Below, piece after piece: positions 24,308 through 32,926 of a stretch of 64,000 bases of DNA (position 1 is the first letter of the stretch; every line of letters starts with the position of its first letter). Under the pieces are notes generated by a model, which saw only the letters and a list, made by a program, of their open reading frames with translations, had not been told where the DNA came from and did no database searches. Source of the stretch: Sulfolobus islandicus Y.N.15.51 (GTDB taxonomy: Archaea; Thermoproteota; Thermoprotei_A; Sulfolobales; Sulfolobaceae); NCBI RefSeq assembly GCF_000022485.1, contig NC_012623.1, forward strand, positions 1,178,001 through 1,242,000, written 5' to 3'. The translations under genes and the position numbers were made by a program.

Positions 24308-24358
24308 GATGATGAGATAGGGAAAATTGATTTGATGATTTGTGAGGTGATCTCTGAA
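24308..24358 (+). ncRNA. Candidate C/D-box guide RNA
   Basis: In the 129-bp gap before nuoB, boxes occur in the right order on the plus strand: C GATGATGA at 24308-24315, D' TTGA at 24327-24330, C' TTGATGA at 24332-24338 and D CTGA at 24354-24357. The C box is perfect. The two guide spacers (24316-24326 and 24339-24353) have normal lengths. I did not identify the rRNA or tRNA target. Confidence 0.7.
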
Positions 24359-24363
24359 TAAAG

Positions 24364-24373
24364 TTATTTAAGG
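24364..24373 (+). promoter_or_regulatory. A-box promoter of nuoB
   Basis: The sequence ttatttaagg lies 24-33 nt before ATG 24397, directly after the candidate guide RNA, and suggests that nuoB has its own leaderless promoter. Confidence 0.5.
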
Positions 24374-24396
24374 GAATGATAAAATAGAGTATAGCA

Positions 24397-24909
24397 ATGG
24401 CAGAACAGACTATTTTAGTTGGTAACTTAAATGAAGTAGCCAAAAAGGCAGCTCAATGGTTAATTAATAGGAAACCAATAAAATCAATAATCGATTGGGG
24501 TATTTCATTTTCCCTCTGGCCACCTCACTTTACTACATCTTGCTGTGGTACAGAATTTGGAGCTTTTGCAGCTGCAAGATTTGATGCAGAAAGGTATGGA
24601 ATGCTGCCGTTCTCCTCAGCCAGACAATCGAATATACTTATACTAGAAGGTACGCTAAGCAGAAAAATGGGTAGAGCAGCGAGGATTGTATATGACCAGA
24701 TGCCAGAACCGAAGTTCGTTATCGCCCTTGGAGCTTGTATACTCGAAGGAGGAATCTTCTGGAATTCTTATAATACCGTACTTCCCTCAGACCTTGGAAT
24801 TCCAGTTGATTTATACGTTCCTGGATGTCCAATAAGGCCAGAGGCTGTCGCTAGGGCAGTATTAATGTTACAAAAGAAGATAAGAACTCAAGGAGCCCTT
24901 AACACATAA
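24397..24909 (+). CDS. nuoB: NADH-quinone oxidoreductase subunit B-like protein
   Basis: NuoB carries the terminal 4Fe-4S cluster N2 of respiratory complex I. The 170-residue protein shows the four expected ligand cysteines: the tandem pair in TSCCGTEFGAFA, one in ALGACILEGG and one in VPGCPIRPEAV. In crenarchaea the complex lacks the NADH-binding module, so the electron donor is uncertain. The other nuo genes are not in this window; nuoB stands alone. The last 22 nt overlap the convergent glycerate kinase gene. Confidence 0.92.
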   Translation: MAEQTILVGNLNEVAKKAAQWLINRKPIKSIIDWGISFSLWPPHFTTSCCGTEFGAFAAARFDAERYGMLPFSSARQSNILILEGTLSRKMGRAARIVYDQMPEPKFVIALGACILEGGIFWNSYNTVLPSDLGIPVDLYVPGCPIRPEAVARAVLMLQKKIRTQGALNT

Positions 24910-26090
24910 ATATTATTCACGTTAGTGTGAGTATAGCCAGTTTTTATAGTCCCTCCATAGTTTTCTAGCAAGCCATAACTATTGTGAGTCTCTAATGCAG
25001 CATCTATCTCCTCCTCTGCTATTTTCATGTCCGAATTGACTTTACAACCAGCATATTCTGAGTTACCGTCAATTCCATCAGTAGCGAAACCTAATAGTTC
25101 AAATCTATTTCCTTTTTTAGCGTATTTGAGGAAGGATAGGCAGACCTCTCCATTTCTTCCACCCTTCTCTGCCTTTCCTTGAATTGTAACTTCTGGCTCC
25201 CCACCAAGTAATAAATAGTAAGGTCTCCTTAAAGGTACATTATAGTTCTCTGACGAATTATAAATTGAAGCAATAATAGCTCCCACATCTCTTGCCTCTC
25301 CTCTGATTTCAGAAGTAAGAATGAAAGAGTTGTCCAGAATATTTGCGAGCTTCTTAAGTACCTCCATGTTATCTAGAATTATGTAATTTTTCACAATTCT
25401 AGAGAAACTCTTAGGGGTCTCAGTCAGATACTTGGAGTATTTTTCTAATCCTATATCTTTTAAAATTTCTAATGCATTCTCGTTAGTAGAGGTATCAATA
25501 CTAGTAAGACCACTTCCAATACTACTTATGTCATTACCTGGAACATCACTAACAATAAATGACACTACAGGGATTTTATCTTTTATATATTCTAGTATCT
25601 TACCCCCTTTTATCTTAGATAAATGCTTCCTTACTATATTTATTTTATTAATTCCTATTCCAGAGATAACAAGATTCTTGTTAATCATTCTCAGCTCATC
25701 TAAGGATATTTCAGAATATTCAACTAATGCTGACGCGCCCCCAGAAATTGCAAATATAACTAAATCGTAGTCCTCAGTAGTTAATAGTTCTATTATCCTT
25801 TTCCCAGCCTCTATACTGTTCTCATCTGGCAAGGGATGACCAGCTTCTATAACGTTATTCTCGTTACCTTTAGTACCCTTCGGTGTTACTATTAATTTAG
25901 CCTTTAATTCAATCCTCTCGCTAAAGAATCGTGCCATGGGCAAAGAGGCCTTCCCTACTGAAATCAGTATAGGTTTGTTAAATGGGATATTTTCGTTATT
26001 AAATAAAAGCGAATTATCCTTTATCTTAACTTTCTCTTGCAAAACATTATAGGGATTTGAATACTCCAAAATCTTTTCAACGATATCCAT
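24888..26090 (-). CDS. Glycerate 2-kinase (MOFRL family)
   Basis: The enzyme phosphorylates glycerate to 2-phosphoglycerate in the non-phosphorylating branch of the Entner-Doudoroff pathway. The 400-residue protein has the glycerate kinase N-terminal domain (VSVGKASLPMARF-like ISVGKASLPMARFF, GHPLPDENSIEAGKRI, FAISGGASALV) and a C-terminal MOFRL domain (LLLGGEPEVTIQGKAEKGGRNGE, FATDGIDGNSEYAGC). The family assignment is firm; the pathway role follows what is known in Sulfolobus. Confidence 0.9.
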   Translation of the reverse strand: MDIVEKILEYSNPYNVLQEKVKIKDNSLLFNNENIPFNKPILISVGKASLPMARFFSERIELKAKLIVTPKGTKGNENNVIEAGHPLPDENSIEAGKRIIELLTTEDYDLVIFAISGGASALVEYSEISLDELRMINKNLVISGIGINKINIVRKHLSKIKGGKILEYIKDKIPVVSFIVSDVPGNDISSIGSGLTSIDTSTNENALEILKDIGLEKYSKYLTETPKSFSRIVKNYIILDNMEVLKKLANILDNSFILTSEIRGEARDVGAIIASIYNSSENYNVPLRRPYYLLLGGEPEVTIQGKAEKGGRNGEVCLSFLKYAKKGNRFELLGFATDGIDGNSEYAGCKVNSDMKIAEEEIDAALETHNSYGLLENYGGTIKTGYTHTNVNNIYVLRAP

Positions 26091-26092
26091 AA

Positions 26093-26419
26093 TTATCCAT
26101 TCTCCCTTTTATATTCCTTATATAGTAACGATGCAATCTTTTTTCCTTCTTTACTTAGATCATAGTAAATTCCCTTGGGCTTATGATTTAGTTCTCTAGC
26201 TTTAACTTTTAACCACGGCTTTATAGACGAGGTTACAGATTTTTTTAGGGAGCCTTGAAATCTAATCAAGTATCCCATTTCTTCTAATTTTTTACAAACC
26301 TCTTCTACTCGATTCTCGTCGTATTTTGCCACCCATCCACTTTCTCCTAAAAGTCTTCTCGCCATATACCAAGGGTTATCGGGGCCGTATTTGTAAATAT
26401 GAATTAGGATTTTTTTCAT
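26093..26419 (-). CDS. Winged-helix-like small protein
   Basis: The 108-residue protein begins MKKILIHIYKYGPDNPWYMARRLLG and continues with a predicted winged helix (ENRVEEVCKKLEEMGYLIRF) and a basic C-terminus. It resembles archaeal one-domain regulators of the DUF2250 kind, but the assignment is tentative. A longer frame starts at 26452 inside the upstream gene; ATG 26419 lies 4 nt after the stop of the DtxR-type gene, the natural operon start. Confidence 0.65.
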   Translation of the reverse strand: MKKILIHIYKYGPDNPWYMARRLLGESGWVAKYDENRVEEVCKKLEEMGYLIRFQGSLKKSVTSSIKPWLKVKARELNHKPKGIYYDLSKEGKKIASLLYKEYKRENG

Positions 26420-26423
26420 TAAT

Positions 26424-27062
26424 TCATCCAACAACCAACACCTGATCACCAAGTACTTTACTAACTTCCTCTATTCTCTCTCCTACTTTGATTTTTATAT
26501 CAGTGCCATTATTTTCAATAACTTCAAGTACTGTGCCGGGTTTTAATCCCAGTCGTGTGGCTTCTCTTAAAACCCATTCTTCCTCCCTTACAATCATCAC
26601 AACCTTATATTTACCAATAATATTTATTTCAGATAATTTCTTTCCGTTTACTTTTTTCCTATTTCCTATAGGATGGCCATGAGGACAAGTTGCAGGATAA
26701 CCAAGCAATTTATCTATTTTCTCCAATATATCATCTGGCCAAATATGTTCTAGCCTATGAGCTAACTCGTGAGCTCTTATCCAATCAAGTCCAATTATAT
26801 CTGTTAACAAACGTTCGCTAAGTCTATGAGACCTAATTAATCTTTCTGCAATTCTCTTTCCCTCTTCAGTTAACTTTATTTTTCGATCGCTAGTTCTTTC
26901 TATTAATCCTAATTTTTCTAATTTGTTTAGCGCTTTGCTTATTGTTCCGGGGGAAATATTGAAAATAGAAATTAATTCTGAAACTTTAGCACTGCCCTTA
27001 ATTTCTTCTATCTCATACATCTCTTTCAAGTAATTTTCCAAGGGTTCTGAAAGTTCAACCAT
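26424..27062 (-). CDS. DtxR/MntR-family metal-dependent regulator
   Basis: The 212-residue protein has an N-terminal winged helix ([41 protein letters not shown]), the dimerisation/metal domain with [18 protein letters not shown] and [11 protein letters not shown], and a C-terminal FeoA/SH3-like domain ([20 protein letters not shown]-like). This is the complete three-domain DtxR layout. It should sense iron or manganese. It forms an operon with a 78-residue gene upstream (5-nt gap) and a winged-helix gene downstream. Confidence 0.88.
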   Translation of the reverse strand: MVELSEPLENYLKEMYEIEEIKGSAKVSELISIFNISPGTISKALNKLEKLGLIERTSDRKIKLTEEGKRIAERLIRSHRLSERLLTDIIGLDWIRAHELAHRLEHIWPDDILEKIDKLLGYPATCPHGHPIGNRKKVNGKKLSEINIIGKYKVVMIVREEEWVLREATRLGLKPGTVLEVIENNGTDIKIKVGERIEEVSKVLGDQVLVVG

Positions 27063-27067
27063 ATGAA

Positions 27068-27304
27068 TTATGTGTAGATCCTCGCTTTTATACTCTCAAT
27101 TAGATTTGAAGCTCTTTCATCTTTAGCGAAAACTTCTATTAATGCATTTACCGTCTTTCCGTTCATGCCCTCTTTTCGTAAGGTTAACTTTATTTTATCA
27201 ATAGCCTCATCGACTGCTGCAGATATGTGGTCATGTAATTTCGTTTCTATCTCAAAACCATATACCTTAGCTATCGCATAAAACTTTTGTAGCTCGGACC
27301 CCAT
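27068..27304 (-). CDS. Small helical protein of unknown function
   Basis: The 78-residue protein is acidic to neutral and predicted helical throughout, with [23 protein letters not shown] in the middle. No cysteines or known motifs are visible. It is the first gene of the DtxR-type operon, five bases before the regulator, so it may be linked to metal homeostasis; this is inference from position only. Confidence 0.6.
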   Translation of the reverse strand: MGSELQKFYAIAKVYGFEIETKLHDHISAAVDEAIDKIKLTLRKEGMNGKTVNALIEVFAKDERASNLIESIKARIYT

Positions 27305-27399
27305 TTCAATATAACTTTATCCTTAAGTCAAAAATAAAGCTAAGGTTCTAACTACGAACAAGCAAAACATTAATATAAAAATTTATCAAATAATTTATT

Positions 27400-27819
27400 G
27401 TGTACAAAGTCATTTTTAGAATTAAGGGAGGATATGGGACGTCATTTAGGGAATTAAGACAAGCTAATTTTACTCCGATTTATTTTAGAAAAGATAAAGG
27501 AGAAGAATATTACATTACTCTATTTAGGGGTAAAGATTTAAGTGAAGTGAAGGAGGCAATTCTAGATCTATCTTACTATTTATCTAAATATGGCAAATAT
27601 GGGGATCATAACTTTGCAACGATATATGAGGTAAAGAATCAAAATTTTGGCAAGGTAGCAGGAGGAGCTGTAGGTGCACTCGCAGGTTATTATCTTGGTG
27701 GGTTAGCTGGATTATTTGTAGGTGCACTCGGGGGAATATTTTTAGGCGAGTTACTAGATATTGAAATGGGAGAAAAATTAGTTGGTGTTTTGGGATGGCC
27801 CATGTCAATAAGCAGATAA
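27400..27819 (+). CDS. Glycine-zipper membrane protein of unknown function
   Basis: The 139-residue protein has a soluble N-terminal half and a C-terminal glycine-rich hydrophobic segment (VAGGAVGALAGYYLGGLAGLF and VGALGGIFLGELL), a glycine-zipper pattern that can pack membrane helices. Start is GTG at 27400. The next gene starts 25 nt before its stop in another frame. Function unknown. Confidence 0.65.
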   Translation: MYKVIFRIKGGYGTSFRELRQANFTPIYFRKDKGEEYYITLFRGKDLSEVKEAILDLSYYLSKYGKYGDHNFATIYEVKNQNFGKVAGGAVGALAGYYLGGLAGLFVGALGGIFLGELLDIEMGEKLVGVLGWPMSISR

Positions 27820-28208
27820 GAAAGAGGTTAATAAGCATATCCTTAGGGGTAGTATTATTAATTACCTCAGCATTTTTAATCATGAAGACTGGAATAAATA
27901 GCGAACAATTACAATCAGCTCTATTTTTTGGGATAAATCCCATTCTGTTTTACATGTTGGGAATTGTATTTGGAATAGAGAGAATAGTATTTGGAGCCAC
28001 TGGCAGTGAGAAGTTATTTAGATTATTAGCGGGTGATGGCGAGCTCTATTACACAGCTCTCCTAGGAGTATTCTTCATATTTATTATATCTGGAGTATTA
28101 ATTTTGGCATATACACCTATAGTTGCTGGAATTATTGAAAAAGTATTAGAGCTTATTAATGGACTAAGTTTCCTTGCTCTTTCAGCAACTTTGTTTATGA
28201 GATCTTAA
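27795..28208 (+). CDS. Four-helix membrane protein of unknown function
   Basis: The 137-residue protein has an N-terminal basic segment (KQIRKR) and four predicted membrane helices with short loops (SLGVVLLITSAFLIM, FFGINPILFYMLGIVFG, LLGVFFIFIISGVLIL and GLSFLALSATLFM). It overlaps the preceding glycine-zipper gene by 25 nt, so the two are coupled and may form one membrane complex. The family is not recognised. Confidence 0.65.
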   Translation: MAHVNKQIRKRLISISLGVVLLITSAFLIMKTGINSEQLQSALFFGINPILFYMLGIVFGIERIVFGATGSEKLFRLLAGDGELYYTALLGVFFIFIISGVLILAYTPIVAGIIEKVLELINGLSFLALSATLFMRS

Positions 28209-28893
28209 TACAATTTATTACCTCCCAAGGTCCTAATTCTTTCCTTTCAACTACTTTTAAGGAGTTCTCTTGAAGTAAATTAATGTAGTAATCGTAATGT
28301 CTTAAATTTACTTTCCACCATCTGGATAGTATCTTAGCTATTAATGAATTCACATTAGCTAAAACCGCGATACTACATTTTCCATTAGATTTCAGTACTC
28401 TATACATTTCCCTTATGGCAAAAGATGGATTAGATAACATGTGTAAAACTAATGTAGAAGAAATCCCATCAGCAATTCCGGATTTGAGAGGTAGATTGTT
28501 AGCATCAGCCCTTACTGCTATCACTTTAGGTCTCTTTCTCTTCATATATGTTAAAAACCTTAAAGATACGTCAATACCGATACAAGTCTTACAATTCAGA
28601 AAATCAAAAATCTTACCTGTACCAGTTCCCACATCAACTACTAAATCCCCATCTATAAACTCTCCAATTGCTCTGAGAAAAGACGCATAAGTTTTACCAG
28701 AAGTGAATAATAACCCTAATGGAGCCCATACACTTTCGTAAACTGGGATTACTCTTGCTAATAATTTATCAACCTCAATATCCTTTAACAAGAAATCGTA
28801 AATCTGATCTTCGATTACATTAAATCTATGACCCTTTTCGCACTCTAACTTCTCGTTTACATCACTTCCATCAATAGGACAAGAGAATATCAC
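28195..28893 (-). CDS. Class I SAM-dependent methyltransferase
   Basis: The 232-residue protein has the SAM-binding motif VVDVGTGTGKIFDFL near residue 87, the acidic motif II GIDVSLRFL, and motif IV-like ADANNLPLKSGIADGI. The N-terminus carries a possible zinc site (SCPIDGSDV and LECEKGH). The substrate is unknown. It overlaps the CBS-domain gene by 4 nt in an operon with mobB. Confidence 0.8.
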   Translation of the reverse strand: MIFSCPIDGSDVNEKLECEKGHRFNVIEDQIYDFLLKDIEVDKLLARVIPVYESVWAPLGLLFTSGKTYASFLRAIGEFIDGDLVVDVGTGTGKIFDFLNCKTCIGIDVSLRFLTYMKRKRPKVIAVRADANNLPLKSGIADGISSTLVLHMLSNPSFAIREMYRVLKSNGKCSIAVLANVNSLIAKILSRWWKVNLRHYDYYINLLQENSLKVVERKELGPWEVINCIKIS

Positions 28894-29612
28894 AATATAT
28901 AACTAAATATCAACTTTATTAAATCTCTGTTAGTAAGAATTTTAACCTTGTTCTTAACACTAGTTTTAATTATTAGACTGCCAACATTTCTCTCCATCAT
29001 TAAATTAACTGCTTCATTTATCTCATTATTATCATCTGCAGTAACTAGATTTACATTCATAATTTTTTCAACTATCATATTTCCAGTTATTGAGTCATAA
29101 GAATATGCTATATCCCTTGCGCTAACTATGCCTAGTGCAATCCCATTAACTACTGGCAAGTGCCTAATATTGTTTTTAAGCATAATTTCTATACAGGTCG
29201 AGATCTTCGTGAAGGGTTGAACTACAATTGCGTCTTTACTAATACTTTCTATATTTTCCTTTACCAAACTCCAGTTGAAAGACCTTACAACATCCTTCTC
29301 GGTTATAATATATTTTCCCCCATATATTACAAAATCCGAGTTCTCGTTAATCATTGTTCTCACTATACTTTTAACATCATTATTCTCGATAAATATCGGT
29401 CTTTTTAACTTTAATTCATTTAGTCTAACTTCTAATCTGTTTTCTAAAATTTGTCTAATTCCATTCTCAATCGTAAAAATACCTATTATATTGTTGGAAT
29501 TACTTACTACTAATCTTCTCACATTATTTCTTCTCATGAAGTATAAAGCGTCTGTTATATACGCATTAGGATCTAGCGATATAATCTCTGATCCACTAAT
29601 CTGAACTGACAT
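28890..29612 (-). CDS. Protein with four CBS domains
   Basis: The 240-residue protein is built from two Bateman pairs of CBS domains: ITDALYFMRRNNVRRLVVSNS with NIIGIFTIENG, a second half with KNNIRHLPVVNG and ALGIVSARDIAYS, then MERNVGSLIIKTS with ILTNRDLIKLIF. CBS pairs usually bind AMP, ATP or SAM and regulate a partner. It sits between mobB (17-nt overlap) and a methyltransferase gene (4-nt overlap). Confidence 0.85.
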   Translation of the reverse strand: MSVQISGSEIISLDPNAYITDALYFMRRNNVRRLVVSNSNNIIGIFTIENGIRQILENRLEVRLNELKLKRPIFIENNDVKSIVRTMINENSDFVIYGGKYIITEKDVVRSFNWSLVKENIESISKDAIVVQPFTKISTCIEIMLKNNIRHLPVVNGIALGIVSARDIAYSYDSITGNMIVEKIMNVNLVTADDNNEINEAVNLMMERNVGSLIIKTSVKNKVKILTNRDLIKLIFSYIL

Positions 29613-30105
29613 TTTTAACTCCTAGTACTTTCATCAAATTATAAAGAGTTAGCAATAAAGCGTTATCTGATGTCACTTCTACTTTCACGTCATCTAATCT
29701 TAAAGCTCTAATCGTCTTTTGACACTCCCTTTTTATATCATTTATGAGTTGTTTGCTTACAGCTTCAATCTCATTTACACTATTAATAACGTATTTCTTA
29801 CCTATATCTACATTCGAAAAACCCTCGATAAGGATAATATCTACTGGGAGAAGGGTAATTAAGGTAAGGGAAGATACGGTAGGCATGAAAAGAACTGACT
29901 CTTCTTCACCTTCTTGAAATAGAATTAAATCAGATCCACAGTTTCTATATCTATGAGTATCCTTTCCAGCTAAGTCCAATTTATGATGAGAATGTTTAAC
30001 CACTGCTACCTTAAAATTATCCTTCTTAATCTCCCTTAAGATATTCTCTATAACGCTTGTCTTTCCAGTATCTTTTTTACCTACAATATGAAATATGCAC
30101 GCCAT
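29596..30105 (-). CDS. mobB: Molybdopterin-guanine dinucleotide biosynthesis protein B
   Basis: MobB is a GTP-binding accessory to nucleotide attachment to molybdopterin. The 169-residue protein has a P-loop, GKKDTGKTSVIENIL, the family stretch VAVVKHSHHKLDLAGKDTHRYRNCG (broken here by variation) and ILIEGFSNVDIGK. In Sulfolobales the cofactor usually carries tungsten. It is divergent from moeA, with both promoters in 30106-30138. Confidence 0.88.
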   Translation of the reverse strand: MACIFHIVGKKDTGKTSVIENILREIKKDNFKVAVVKHSHHKLDLAGKDTHRYRNCGSDLILFQEGEEESVLFMPTVSSLTLITLLPVDIILIEGFSNVDIGKKYVINSVNEIEAVSKQLINDIKRECQKTIRALRLDDVKVEVTSDNALLLTLYNLMKVLGVKNVSSD

Positions 30106-30138
30106 ATCATATATTAATGTGAAGTAAAATATTAAATT

Positions 30139-31308
30139 GTGACACTAATCCCAGTTGAAGAAGCTAGAAAAATAATTAACAATACAAATTTCGAGGTAAA
30201 GAAGAGAGAAAAGGATGTTGATATATTTCAAGCATTAGGTAAAATAGTAACAGAGGATGTGATTGCAATAAAAAGTATACCGGAAAGATCGTTATCAGCA
30301 ATGGATGGATACGCTATCAAATATGAGGACTATCTAAAATATGGAAAGTTGAGAGTAGTAGGGAAGCTCTATCCAAATACATTGAACATTCCAGAATTAA
30401 AAGAGGGTGAAACTTATTACGTAACTACTGGTTCACCATTACCAACAGATGCGGATAGTGTAGTGCCTATTGAAAATTCTAAACTTGAGGGAGAGTATGT
30501 TATATTTAAAGGAGAGGTAAAAAAAGGTAGGAATATAAGGGGAGAGGGAGAAGATATTTACGCAGGGCAAACAATAATACGAAAAGGTACTGAAGTGACC
30601 CCTTATCATTTGGGAATTCTATTACAACAACAAATTTTTCATATTAATGTTTCAGATTTAAGGTTTGCAATTTTTGCTAACGGAGATGAAATAGCTAGCT
30701 TTGAAAATCCAGAGAAGAATAAGGTTATAGATTCCATCTCACCAATACTAATCAAGATTCTCGAGAAATTCGGTAGTGTAAAATATATGGGAGTAGCGAA
30801 GGACGATATAAATGATGTAATCGGAAAAATTGAAAGGTCTTTAGAAATTTCTGATGTAATAATATCTATAGGTGGATCTTCAGTTGGTGAAAAAGATTAC
30901 GTAAAGAGAGCTATAAATAAGCTGGGAGAGATACTATTTGATGGTGTAACTGTAAACATAATCAAAAGAGGTAGTATAGGCAGGATTCAAGGAAAACCGA
31001 TATTGGTATTACCGGGACAAGTAGTTTCTGCTATAACTGCATTTCATGAGTTTGGACTCTCAGTATTGTCTAATATATTAAGTGCTAATCTAAAGAGGTT
31101 TGTAAAAAGTGCTCTCGTAGAGGATATCTATGTAAATCATTCCATGGATTCAATATACTTATTTGACGTTAAAGGAAACTCTGCATTCCCGCTTAGATGG
31201 GGTGTAGGTTTATATAGCGAGTTATCCAAAGCTAATGGATTTACAATTCTCAAGAGAAGTGTAACTTATAAGAAAGGGGAAGAAGTTGAGCTACAACTAT
31301 TCATATGA
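30139..31308 (+). CDS. moeA: Molybdopterin molybdenumtransferase MoeA
   Basis: MoeA inserts molybdate or tungstate into adenylated molybdopterin. The 389-residue protein shows PERSLSAMDGYAIKYEDYL, TGSPLPTDADSVVPIE, the MoCF domain (DVIISIGGSSVGEKDYVKRAI) and KPILVLPGQVVSAITAFHEF. All domains are present. GTG start at 30139 follows an A/T-rich leaderless promoter. It overlaps mobA by 23 nt. Confidence 0.92.
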   Translation: MTLIPVEEARKIINNTNFEVKKREKDVDIFQALGKIVTEDVIAIKSIPERSLSAMDGYAIKYEDYLKYGKLRVVGKLYPNTLNIPELKEGETYYVTTGSPLPTDADSVVPIENSKLEGEYVIFKGEVKKGRNIRGEGEDIYAGQTIIRKGTEVTPYHLGILLQQQIFHINVSDLRFAIFANGDEIASFENPEKNKVIDSISPILIKILEKFGSVKYMGVAKDDINDVIGKIERSLEISDVIISIGGSSVGEKDYVKRAINKLGEILFDGVTVNIIKRGSIGRIQGKPILVLPGQVVSAITAFHEFGLSVLSNILSANLKRFVKSALVEDIYVNHSMDSIYLFDVKGNSAFPLRWGVGLYSELSKANGFTILKRSVTYKKGEEVELQLFI

Positions 31309-31870
31309 CGTTATGATACTAGCTGGGGGACTATCGAAAAGATTTGGAATCGATAAGTGTTGTTTCGAGGTAAATTCAAAAACAATGTTAAGTAGATTAT
31401 TGGAACAATTCGATAATCCTATCGTGGTATCTAGATCGTCTAGGAGAATTAAAAAAGGAATTTTAGTTTTAGAAAACGGCGAATATGAGGGACCTGTTAA
31501 AGGAGTTAAAGAAGGATTAAAATACGTACGAAGGGATAGAGTTTTTATCACTGGATGTGACTTCCCATTTCTTACTAGAAGCTTCGCAGATTATGTATGC
31601 AGTAAGCCGTACGATATCGCAATTCCATTTGATGATAGACCACAGCCATTATTAGCTTGTTACTCTACGGGACTTCTCAATGAAAATATCGATAAAATTA
31701 ATGGACTTGTAGAGTTGATCGAATTCTCTAGTACAGTGTATTTCATTGGTACTGAAGAACTATTGAAAATAGATCCTCTTCTCTATAGTTTGATTAATAT
31801 CAATAGTATAATAGATCTAATTTATAGACCAATTAGAATAAAAACAAGGTCAAATTTAATTATTAGATAA
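31286..31870 (+). CDS. mobA: Molybdenum cofactor guanylyltransferase (MobA-like)
   Basis: MobA attaches GMP to the molybdenum cofactor. The 194-residue protein has the nucleotidyltransferase loop MILAGGLSKRFGIDKC, followed by EGPVKGVKEGL and GCDFPFLTRSFADYV, the usual G-x-D-x-P segment. TTG at 31286 is preceded by an AGGGGAAG-type ribosome site at about 31274-31282. ATG 31313 would begin directly at the loop and looks too late. C-terminal region is short of typical length. Confidence 0.85.
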   Translation: MSYNYSYDVMILAGGLSKRFGIDKCCFEVNSKTMLSRLLEQFDNPIVVSRSSRRIKKGILVLENGEYEGPVKGVKEGLKYVRRDRVFITGCDFPFLTRSFADYVCSKPYDIAIPFDDRPQPLLACYSTGLLNENIDKINGLVELIEFSSTVYFIGTEELLKIDPLLYSLININSIIDLIYRPIRIKTRSNLIIR

Positions 31871-32125
31871 AGAAATATACTTTCTTGATATAGAGATTAA
31901 GGTTTTACTATAAAAAAGTTCATTAGCAAAACATATTCTATAAATAGAGAAGAATAAAAAGTTTTCAGTGTAGTCCAATAGTATCTTTAAAAGCGAATTA
32001 GGATATACGTTATGATTATGAGAAGATGTTATAGTAAGCGTAATTTTTTTTTCGATAATATTCTACCAAGATTTCATTAGGAATGCTTATTAGGTATTTC
32101 AATGTGAATTTTTATCAGATACAAA
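31871..32125. other. Intergenic stretch after mobA
   Basis: A/T-rich, with no convincing gene. A TATA-like ctttaaaag at about 31984-31992 is followed by a 22-codon frame from ATG 32011 and a run of nine T at 32045-32053 that could end a short transcript. None of this is strong enough to call a gene. Confidence 0.35.
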
Positions 32126-32194
32126 ATGGCCAAGAAGAAGAAAGAGCAAGGCGGACAACAGCAACAAAGCGGTGGAGAGCAGAAAAAGAAATAA
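32126..32194 (+). CDS. Lysine- and glutamine-rich 22-residue protein, candidate
   Basis: An ATG at 32126 opens a 22-codon frame encoding a lysine cluster (KKKK), a glycine/glutamine stretch (GGQQQQSGG) and a lysine tail, ending in TAA at 32194. The composition is low-complexity and strongly basic, as in small nucleic-acid- or ribosome-associated proteins. Codon use is protein-like (AAG/AAA alternation), not a plain nucleotide repeat. Too short for certainty; no homologue recalled. Confidence 0.5.
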   Translation: MAKKKKEQGGQQQQSGGEQKKK

Positions 32195-32257
32195 CGAGTA
32201 GTTAGCTAATTTGAAGTAAAGTATTAAAGTTAACTCATTTTTTATCTTTTATATCCT

Positions 32258-32926
32258 ATGAAAATTTGTGTGTTATATTCTGGAGGAAAGGATAGTACAT
32301 ATGCATTACATTGGGCGGTGTTTAAGGGATTTAAGATTGTCTGCTTAATAACGTTAATACCAAAGAGAGAAGATTCTTGGATGTTCCAATATCCTAATGT
32401 AATTTATACCAGATATCAAGCTGAAGCTATGGGTTTTAGACTTCTCACCTTCGAGACTTCAGGGGAGAAGGATAAGGAGTTAGAAGATCTCAAAAAGGTG
32501 CTAGTTCAAGCTAAAAATGAAGGAGCTGTTGGTATAGTCAGTGGAGCGTTACTTTCTGATTATCAAAGGTTAAACATAAGCATTATAGCTGAAGAAATAG
32601 GACTAAAGACTTATACACCACTTTGGAGAAAAACACAAGAAGAATATATGCGATGGTTAGCACGAGAAGGATTTAAGTTCGTGATAACATCAGCTTCCGC
32701 CTATGGCTTCCCATTTGATTTATTAGGCAAGGAAATCACAACAGAGGATGTAGAAAAAATAATTGAGAGAGCAAGAAGATACGGATTTAATCCTGCATTT
32801 GAGGGTGGAGAAGCTGAAACTTTTGTAACTTATGCTCCACTTTTCAAAACGCAGTTAAAGGTGAAAGGTAGATTAAGAAGAATAAGTGAATACGAATGCA
32901 GATACGAAATAACAGATATACATTAA
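32258..32926 (+). CDS. dph6: Diphthine--ammonia ligase (Dph6)
   Basis: Dph6 performs the last step of diphthamide formation on elongation factor 2, amidating diphthine with ATP and ammonia. The 222-residue protein starts with the PP-loop [15 protein letters not shown] and has the family C-terminal signature [15 protein letters not shown], plus [11 protein letters not shown]. It is an N-type ATP pyrophosphatase alone, without the eukaryotic fused domains. It overlaps the amidohydrolase gene by 31 nt. Confidence 0.92.
   Translation: MKICVLYSGGKDSTYALHWAVFKGFKIVCLITLIPKREDSWMFQYPNVIYTRYQAEAMGFRLLTFETSGEKDKELEDLKKVLVQAKNEGAVGIVSGALLSDYQRLNISIIAEEIGLKTYTPLWRKTQEEYMRWLAREGFKFVITSASAYGFPFDLLGKEITTEDVEKIIERARRYGFNPAFEGGEAETFVTYAPLFKTQLKVKGRLRRISEYECRYEITDIH

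Noticed and set aside
32011-32079. 22-codon gene after a TATA-like box
   Set aside because: It contains the T9 run as codons and has no support beyond promoter spacing.
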